From contig NZ_JAGA01000004.1 in assembly GCF_000526415.1 (NCBI RefSeq), forward strand, positions 1-64,000: a stretch of 64,000 nt of DNA, read 5' to 3'. This document shows, piece after piece, positions 58,616-64,000 of this stretch. Position 1 is the first letter of the stretch. Each line of letters begins with the position of its first letter. Under the pieces are notes generated by a model. The model was given only the letters and a program-made list of their open reading frames with translations, made no database searches and was not told the DNA's origin. The translations under genes and the position numbers were made by a program. Source of the DNA: Kallotenue papyrolyticum (GTDB lineage: Bacteria; Chloroflexota; Chloroflexia; Chloroflexales; Kallotenuaceae).

Positions 58616-59179
58616 ATGCCAGTGGTTGACACCGGATCGATGAAGAAGGGCATCACCATCATCTTCGATGGCGAGCTCTACAAAGTGCTGGAGCACGAGC
58701 ACAACAAGCAGGGCCGTGGCAGCGCCAACGTGCGCCTGACGTTGCGTAATGTGCGCACCGGCGCGATCATCACCAAGACGGTGATGGCCGGCGAGCGCTT
58801 CGAGCAGGCTATTCTGGAGACCAAGAAGGTCCAGTTCCTGTACCGCGACGGCGATGATTTCCATTTCATGGACCAGGAGACCTTTGAGCAGCCGGTGGTG
58901 CATGCCGACATCATCGGCGACGCGGCCAAGTACATGAAGGAAGGCCTGGAAATGGAACTGCTCTTCTACGGCGATGAGCCGCTGGATGTGGCGCTGCCCA
59001 CCGCCGTGGAGCTGACCGTGACCGATACCGAACCGAACTACCGCGGCGATACCGCCAGCGGCGGCAAGCCCGCGACGCTGGAGACCGGTGCGGTGACGAC
59101 GGTGCCGTTCTTTATCAACCGAGGCGATGTGATCCGCGTCGATACGCGGACAGGCGAGTATATCGAGCGCGTCAGCTAG
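58616..59179 (+). CDS. efp: Elongation factor P
   Basis: 187-residue translation factor that rescues ribosomes at polyproline stretches. SMKKGITIIFDGELYKVLEHEHNKQGRGSANVRLTLRN is the domain I start, with the loop tip reading GRG: an Arg where many bacteria have a modified Lys. TVPFFINRGDVIRVDTRTGEYIERV is the usual C-terminus. AAGGAG precedes the ATG. Which modification the Arg receives, if any, is unknown; no earP is in the window. Confidence 0.95.
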   Translation: MPVVDTGSMKKGITIIFDGELYKVLEHEHNKQGRGSANVRLTLRNVRTGAIITKTVMAGERFEQAILETKKVQFLYRDGDDFHFMDQETFEQPVVHADIIGDAAKYMKEGLEMELLFYGDEPLDVALPTAVELTVTDTEPNYRGDTASGGKPATLETGAVTTVPFFINRGDVIRVDTRTGEYIERVS

Positions 59180-59208
59180 CGCCGCGTCGATGTTGGAGCT
59201 GGGCAACC

Positions 59209-59739
59209 ATGGCTGAACACGAAGCGGAACAGCAACCCACCACCGTCTTCCCGCTCGACGAGGTGCGCGAGCTGATCGCGCTGATGAAAGCTTCGGACAT
59301 TGCCGAAGTGCTGATCAAGCGCGGCGACGACGAGATTCAGATCCGGCGCACGAGCGCCACCCCCGCGCCGACGGTAGTCGCCGTGCCGGGTGCACCCACG
59401 CCGGTCGCCTATCCCGCGCCGACAGCGCCGGCGCCGCTGCCGGCGGGCGCGCCCGAAGCCACGTCCGGCGCCGCGCCCGCCGAGGAAGCAACGAGCACCG
59501 GCATAACGGTGACGGCGCCGATGGTTGGCACCTTCTACACCGCGCCCTCGCCCAAAGAGCCGCCCTATGTGCAAGTCGGCGACGAGGTGCGCCCCGGCGA
59601 CGTGCTCGGGATCATCGAAGCGATGAAGATCATGAACGAGATCGAGTGCGAGACGCACGGTCGCGTAGCGCGCATCCTGGTGCAGAATGGCCAACCGGTC
59701 GAGTACGGCCAGCCGCTGATGGTGATCGAGCCGTTCTAG
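59209..59739 (+). CDS. accB: Acetyl-CoA carboxylase biotin carboxyl carrier protein
   Basis: 176 residues. The N-terminal helical part (DEVRELIALMKASDIAEVLIKRGDDEIQIRR) and a long Ala/Pro/Thr linker precede the biotinyl domain, VTAPMVGTFYTAPSPKEPPYVQVGD and IIEAMKIMNEIE with the biotin lysine K140. In many bacteria accC follows; here a 12-bp hairpin and then xseA follow, so biotin carboxylase must be elsewhere. Confidence 0.95.
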   Translation: MAEHEAEQQPTTVFPLDEVRELIALMKASDIAEVLIKRGDDEIQIRRTSATPAPTVVAVPGAPTPVAYPAPTAPAPLPAGAPEATSGAAPAEEATSTGITVTAPMVGTFYTAPSPKEPPYVQVGDEVRPGDVLGIIEAMKIMNEIECETHGRVARILVQNGQPVEYGQPLMVIEPF

Positions 59740-59771
59740 GCCAGCGCCGACCAAGGCACAACCCACGCTGC

Positions 59772-59801
59772 GCGGCGCGCGGCTCGATCGCCGCGCGCCG
59801 C
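59772..59801 (+). terminator. Perfect 12-bp hairpin between accB and xseA
   Basis: GCGGCGCGCGGC and GCCGCGCGCCGC with loop TCGATC, between the two genes. Strong stem but no T-run; terminator or attenuator. Confidence 0.5.
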
Positions 59802-59842
59802 ACCTGATCCCGGCGCCACGGCGCGACAGCGAACGCAAAGCC

Positions 59843-61051
59843 ATGAACATCTTCTCCGTCGCCGAGCTCGGCGAGTATCTCAGCGCCACTCTGGCCGCCG
59901 ACGCGATCCTCAACGACATCTGGGTCGAGGGCGAGGTTGCCAACTGGAGCCGGCCCGCGTCCGGGCATTGCTACTGGACGCTGCGCCAGGGTGACGCTCA
60001 GATTCAGGCGGTCTGCTGGCGGCAGATCGCGCTGCGCCAGCCACGCCTGCCGAGCAACGGCGAGCAGGTGCTGGTGCATGGCCGGGTTGACTTCTGGCCG
60101 GGCAGCGGCAAGCTCCAACTCTACGTCGATCTGATTCGGCCGGCGGGTATCGGCCTGCTCCACGCGCAGGTCGAAGCGCTCAAGCAGCGCCTGGAGAGCG
60201 AAGGGCTGTTTGACGCGGCGCGCAAGCGCACGATCCCGCCCTTTCCACGGCGCATCGGCATTGTGACCTCGCCCACCGGCGCGGCGCTGCACGATATGCT
60301 CAGCGTCTTGCGCCAGCGCTGGCCGCTATGCGAGGTGATCCTGGCGCCGGCGCAGGTCCAGGGCGAGGGCGCGCCCGCCGAGCTGATCGAAGCGCTCTAC
60401 ACGCTCTACGCCCTGCCGCTGGATCTGATCATTGTGGCGCGCGGCGGCGGCTCGATCGAGGATCTGTGGGCCTTCAACGATGAGGGCGTCGCCCGCGCGA
60501 TCTACGCCAGTCCCGTGCCGGTGATTACCGGCGTGGGCCACGAAACCGACACAACCGTAGTGGACTACGTGGCCGATCTGCGCGCGCCCACACCCTCGAT
60601 GGCGGCAGCCTACGCCACGCCCCACCGCCGCGAGCTGCAGCAGGCGCTCCAGGGCCTGGCCCAGACGCTGACGGCGGCCATGCAACGCCGCCTGGCCCAT
60701 GCGCGCGGCGAGCTGGAGCATGCCGCCCGTCACCTGCAGCGCCTGTCGCCGGCAGCGCACCTGGCGCATGAACGCGCCGCGCTGCACAGCCAGCACGCAC
60801 GGCTGATGCGCGCAACCCATGCCACACTCCAGCTGGCCCGTCTGCGCCTGGAGACGCTGCGCCTGCGGCTGGAAGCCCTCAATCCACAGGCGACCCTGGC
60901 GCGCGGCTATGCGATTGTGCAGCGCAGCGATGGTCGGCTTGCGCTCGATCCGGCGGAGCTGGCCGATGGCGAGCGGCTAACCATCACGCTGCGCGACGGC
61001 CGCCTGACGGCGCGCGTAACGCGCGATGAGTCGCGCGCGGCAGCGCCCTAG
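59843..61051 (+). CDS. xseA: Exodeoxyribonuclease VII large subunit
   Basis: 402-residue subunit of the single-strand-specific exonuclease. An N-terminal OB domain (FSVAELGEYLSATLAAD...VEGEVANWSRPASGHCYWTLR) is followed by the catalytic part with IGIVTSPTGAALHDMLSVLRQRWP, DLIIVARGGGSIEDLWAFNDE and VPVITGVGHETDTTVVDYVADLRAPTPS, and a coiled-coil C-terminus. The conserved terminal motif is LARGYAIVQR. The ATG lacks a clear ribosome site. xseB follows. Confidence 0.95.
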   Translation: MNIFSVAELGEYLSATLAADAILNDIWVEGEVANWSRPASGHCYWTLRQGDAQIQAVCWRQIALRQPRLPSNGEQVLVHGRVDFWPGSGKLQLYVDLIRPAGIGLLHAQVEALKQRLESEGLFDAARKRTIPPFPRRIGIVTSPTGAALHDMLSVLRQRWPLCEVILAPAQVQGEGAPAELIEALYTLYALPLDLIIVARGGGSIEDLWAFNDEGVARAIYASPVPVITGVGHETDTTVVDYVADLRAPTPSMAAAYATPHRRELQQALQGLAQTLTAAMQRRLAHARGELEHAARHLQRLSPAAHLAHERAALHSQHARLMRATHATLQLARLRLETLRLRLEALNPQATLARGYAIVQRSDGRLALDPAELADGERLTITLRDGRLTARVTRDESRAAAP

Positions 61052-61130
61052 CCCTGGCCTGCACGCCAGACAGGGACCGATGGCCTATGGACAGGCGGAC
61101 CGGCATCGTTCAAGATCTGGAGGAGTTGCG

Positions 61131-61373
61131 TTGACTGCGAGCGACGAGACTCAGGCTGCCGCGCGCTACGAAGCGCTGACCGAACGGCTGCGGCAGCTCG
61201 TGGAACAACTCGAAAGCGGCGATCTACCCCTGGCCGAAGCGCTGGCACTGTACGAGGAGGGCATGCGGCTGGTCGGCGAATGCCAGCGTCTGCTCGATCA
61301 GGCTGAACTACGCGTCCGACAGGCGACGCCCGGCCAACCGGAGCGCGAGCTCAGCGACTGGTCCGAGCCCTAA
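61131..61373 (+). CDS. xseB: Exodeoxyribonuclease VII small subunit
   Basis: 80-residue helical partner that wraps the XseA C-terminus. RYEALTERLRQLVEQLESGDLPLAEALALYEEGMRLVGECQRLL is the family core. I take the TTG at 61131 as start because GGAGGAG lies five bases before it; an in-frame ATG at 61080 would add 17 unconserved residues. It follows xseA after 79 bases. Confidence 0.9.
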   Translation: MTASDETQAAARYEALTERLRQLVEQLESGDLPLAEALALYEEGMRLVGECQRLLDQAELRVRQATPGQPERELSDWSEP

Positions 61374-61434
61374 ACGCGGCGCGGCAGCCGGGGGACGGAG
61401 CGTCGCAGCAGGACCAGTTGGGGGGACGCCTGGC

Positions 61435-63423
61435 ATGGTTGAAGAACAGCTCCACCGATATCCCCGGCACATCACCTGGCCGATCGAAGTGCTCTGCACG
61501 GCGCTAGTCGGCTGGCGCCTGATCGACGTTGCGCGCACCACGCTGCTGCTGCTCTGGCGCGATCACCCGCTGGATAGCTTCGTGCTGGAGCGCATCCCGC
61601 GCCTGGCGGAGCTGGTCGCCTGGCTGGAGCGCACCGGTCCGCGCCAGCCCACGCTGCCCGATCTGCTCACCCCGCTGGGCTGGCTTGGCGTTGCCTTGCT
61701 GGTCGCGCTCGTGGCGCGCAACGCTTTCCCCCCCGTGCGCGCCAGCCTGCGCGGCCTGCTGGTCTGGTTCGGCAACGACTGGGTACCGGTGCGCTGGGAA
61801 GGCATTCGCGCCCTGCGCATCACCGATGCGCCCAACGGCAAGCGCTTTGTTGTCTTGGTGCAGACCGATCGGCGGCAGTTGACGCCCTACCATCGCCTGT
61901 ATAGCCTGCTCTACCGCCTGGGCTGGCGCCGTGGCTTTCTGATTGGCTCGGCGATCAGCGACGGCGAGCGCCTGGTGCGTGGGCTCCTGGAGGAGATCGA
62001 GCGGCGGCGCAAGCTGGGCGAGCAGTTGCCGGTCACCATCGATGACCGCTCGCGCTCGCTGTTGTTCGGTCTGCTGGTCGATCCGCTGGGCCTGTTTGGG
62101 CGCCGCGCCGCCACCCAACCCGTGTTCCAGCCGGTAGCCACCGCTGCGACGATCAGCAACGCGGCGGCCTTCACCCTGCCATCGATGGGTGGATCGAGCG
62201 CGCCGGCGCTCGCCTCGGCAAGTGCGCCGCCCGCGCCCGCCCGCGCCGAGCCGGCCACACCGGCCGGTGAGGTACTCGTTGCCAGCTATCCACGCCTGCT
62301 GCGCTTGGGGCTCAACCTGCTCACGGCGTTGATTGTGCTCTTCGCTGCGTGGCGCTACCTGGTGGCCTGGGGCACCTTTCTAATCTTCACCTTCCCCAGC
62401 CTGCAGGAGGCGCCCGTGTTCCGCGCGATCGAGGTCCAGCCCCTGGTATCGCACTGGGGCCTCTTGATCGGCGCGCATCTGGGCCTGCTGCTGCTGGCGG
62501 CTGTGCTCACGATGGTGCACAGCCTGTTTCCGGATGTGGTGGTCGATCGGCAGGGGCTGACCTTCCGCGTGCTGGGACGCGACTACCGCCTGAGCTGGGA
62601 GCAGATCAGCTTCGTCAAAGCCACAGATGTGCGCAACGATCGGCACGTGATCCTGGTGGAAGCTGCCGACGGCTGCCTGCCGTGGCCCTTTATCATCGGC
62701 TCGTGGCTCTACGACGGCGGCCTAGGCCGCGGCGCACTGATCTGGCCGATGATCAGTTCGTTCGAGCCGGTAATGCAGCGCGTCGCGCTGGAGCTGACGC
62801 GACGCCAGCAGCCGGATCAGCCGCCGCGGCTGCGCGATGACGCTCCGGGCTGGCTGCTGATGCTGGCAGCCCGTCCGGCCGAAGCGCTGGACCGCCTGGT
62901 GCAGGGCTACGAAGCCGAGGTGGATGCGCCGCGCGAGCTCGATCTGCGTCAGATCCTGCAGGCCGGGCTGCGCATGCTGTGGGTGGCTGCCGGACCCGCA
63001 GCGGTACTGCTGATCTCCTGGATGATGTACAAGGGCATCGTGCTGTCGTTGCAGGTGCCGCTGGTGCTGCTGCTCCTGCTGCTCTGGGGCCTTGCCGAGT
63101 GGCCGCTGGCGGCCTTTCTGGCCAGCTCGCTGGACCAGATGATCGGTACCGGCACCAAAGGCCACCAGAGCCTGTATCTCTATCCGCTTGCGCAGCTCAC
63201 GCGCCTGCTGCCCTTCGGCGTCGCGATCGTGCTGCTGCTGATGGGCTTTCCCTCTCTATCGCTGCTGGCCTGGCTGGCGGGCATTGCCTGGTCAGGACTG
63301 CTCACAGCGGGACTGTGGGAGGCACTCTACGGCTGGCATGGCCTGCCGCTGCTGGGCGCCAGCCTGATCACCGTGTTCTATCAGATTCTGACGTTGATCG
63401 GCGTGCTGGTGCTGCGCGGCTGA
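61435..63423 (+). CDS. Large membrane protein with duplicated soluble domain
   Basis: 662 residues, no family recognised. Membrane helices appear at about 18-40, 78-98, 288-318, 342-362 and in a C-terminal group of four or five (510-660). Two soluble stretches look like copies of one fold: residues 116-190 (VPVRWEGIRALRITDAPNGKRFVVLV, GFLIGSAISDGE) and 384-455 (YRLSWEQISFVKATDVRNDRHVILVE, ALIWPMISSFE). They may be PH-like domains. A Pro/Ala linker lies at about 225-280. The neighbours do not suggest a role. Confidence 0.75.
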   Translation: MVEEQLHRYPRHITWPIEVLCTALVGWRLIDVARTTLLLLWRDHPLDSFVLERIPRLAELVAWLERTGPRQPTLPDLLTPLGWLGVALLVALVARNAFPPVRASLRGLLVWFGNDWVPVRWEGIRALRITDAPNGKRFVVLVQTDRRQLTPYHRLYSLLYRLGWRRGFLIGSAISDGERLVRGLLEEIERRRKLGEQLPVTIDDRSRSLLFGLLVDPLGLFGRRAATQPVFQPVATAATISNAAAFTLPSMGGSSAPALASASAPPAPARAEPATPAGEVLVASYPRLLRLGLNLLTALIVLFAAWRYLVAWGTFLIFTFPSLQEAPVFRAIEVQPLVSHWGLLIGAHLGLLLLAAVLTMVHSLFPDVVVDRQGLTFRVLGRDYRLSWEQISFVKATDVRNDRHVILVEAADGCLPWPFIIGSWLYDGGLGRGALIWPMISSFEPVMQRVALELTRRQQPDQPPRLRDDAPGWLLMLAARPAEALDRLVQGYEAEVDAPRELDLRQILQAGLRMLWVAAGPAAVLLISWMMYKGIVLSLQVPLVLLLLLLWGLAEWPLAAFLASSLDQMIGTGTKGHQSLYLYPLAQLTRLLPFGVAIVLLLMGFPSLSLLAWLAGIAWSGLLTAGLWEALYGWHGLPLLGASLITVFYQILTLIGVLVLRG

Positions 63424-63429
63424 CGTACC

Positions 63430-63472
63430 GAGCGCCGGCGGGCGCACCGGGCGCGCCGACGCGCCGGCGCTC
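63430..63472. terminator. Bidirectional hairpin
   Basis: GAGCGCCGGCG and CGCCGGCGCTC form an 11-bp stem with a 21-base loop between two convergent stops. Confidence 0.55.
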
Positions 63473-63474
63473 AG

Positions 63475-64000
63475 CTACCCTGCCAGCCAGAGACGCGCCG
63501 CCAGGGCCAGCAGCGCCAGCGGCAAGACCGTCAGCCAGCAGAAGCGCAAGGCCAGTGGCAGACTACGGCGCACCGTGCTGCTTTGGAGGCTACGGCCCAC
63601 CAGGACGATCGCAAAGGCCAGCCAGAGTTTGAGCACGAGCTGCTGCCACCAAATGAAGTGCGGCGCAGCAATGAACAGCGTCGCAACCAGCAGCGCCAGC
63701 AGCACGCCGCGCAGATCGCGCGCCAGGCGCGCCAGCGGCACATCTTCGGGCGCGAGGTAGGCATCGCTCTCGCCCAGGCCCAACCCACCCTCGCCACCGA
63801 ACGGCTGCCAGCCCGCCGCCGCCGGCAGGGCCAGCAGCGCCGCCAGCGCTCCCAGCAACAGCACGATCAGCTCCAGCGGCGTTGTGCCGTTCCAGCGGTA
63901 GCCCACCAGCAGCGCGATCCACAGCATCGCCCGCCCACTGACGCCGATCTGCGCCTCACGCACCGCTGCACGACTCATCGCCGGCAGCGAGGAGGCCAGC
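63475..64000 (-). CDS. Partial complex I subunit 1/hydrogenase membrane subunit-like protein
   Basis: C-terminal part of a membrane protein whose frame is open to the right edge, so the true start is off the window (an internal ATG at 63978 is probably not it). The visible part ends QQLVLKLWLAFAIVLVGRSLQSSTVRRSLPLALRFCWLTVLPLALLALAARL. This resembles the last helices of NuoH and related hydrogenase subunits (LKxxxF...R...RxxxxxR..W...LPLAL). The visible part lacks the NuoH quinone-site phrase, so a hydrogenase- or Mrp-type relative is possible. Confidence 0.6.
   Translation of the reverse strand, partial: LASSLPAMSRAAVREAQIGVSGRAMLWIALLVGYRWNGTTPLELIVLLLGALAALLALPAAAGWQPFGGEGGLGLGESDAYLAPEDVPLARLARDLRGVLLALLVATLFIAAPHFIWWQQLVLKLWLAFAIVLVGRSLQSSTVRRSLPLALRFCWLTVLPLALLALAARLWLAG

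Overview
The window is GC-rich, densely coded bacterial chromosome. The gene set suggests a member of the Chloroflexota (class Chloroflexia or close to it). Pointers are a complete type I-D CRISPR-Cas operon, a class II HMG-CoA reductase, a deoxyhypusine-synthase-like protein, lipoproteins with Thr/Pro-rich linkers, and an EF-P loop reading KQGRGSA. No rRNA or tRNA gene was seen, so this placement is an inference. At least twenty start regions share an extended -10 promoter, TGnTAyrmT, usually without a good -35.

Layout. 0.1-11.1 kb: type I-D cas operon on the minus strand (cas3, cas10d/csc3, csc2, csc1, cas6, cas4, cas1, cas2), preceded by a WYL-domain regulator. The CRISPR array itself is not in the window and probably lies beyond the left edge. 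11.2-22.3 kb: housekeeping enzymes (beta-hydroxyacid dehydrogenase, sugar dehydrogenase, MBL hydrolase, inositol-phosphatase family, rlmN, trpB, glcD, pepF), interrupted by two clusters of a dispersed hairpin repeat. 23.1-27.0 kb: a leucine-type T-box leader reads into an ADP-ribosylglycohydrolase-fold gene that has lost its metal ligands, followed by leuS. 27.1-35.7 kb: hydrolase, luciferase-like oxidoreductase, nucleotidyltransferase, phosphoesterase, M1 peptidase, a Clp-N/MoaC fusion and a lipoprotein.

35.8-43.2 kb: HMG-CoA reductase, a metzincin-like protein overlapping a 51-residue membrane peptide, a solute-binding protein, a glycosyltransferase overlapping a polyprenyl synthase, and a BlaI-family regulator. 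43.2-50.9 kb: rimO, yajQ, a RodZ-like protein, a RusA-family resolvase preceded by 43-bp tandem repeats, then polyamine genes (ureohydrolase, DHS-like). 51-55.5 kb: a secreted zinc peptidase whose frame runs without a stop into two opposite genes, a small-membrane-protein/phosphoesterase/DUF456 operon, and a Mn-type (yybP-ykoY) riboswitch in front of terC. 56.6-64 kb: scpA, pepP, efp, accB, xseA, xseB, a large duplicated membrane protein and a partial complex-I-like membrane subunit at the right edge.

Strongest leads: the T-box/pseudo-ARH/leuS operon, the Clp-N-MoaC fusion, the CATGG-hairpin plus ACTCCAAA repeat family, and the metzincin/micropeptide pair. Gene calls rest on motif recognition by eye; no database search was run.
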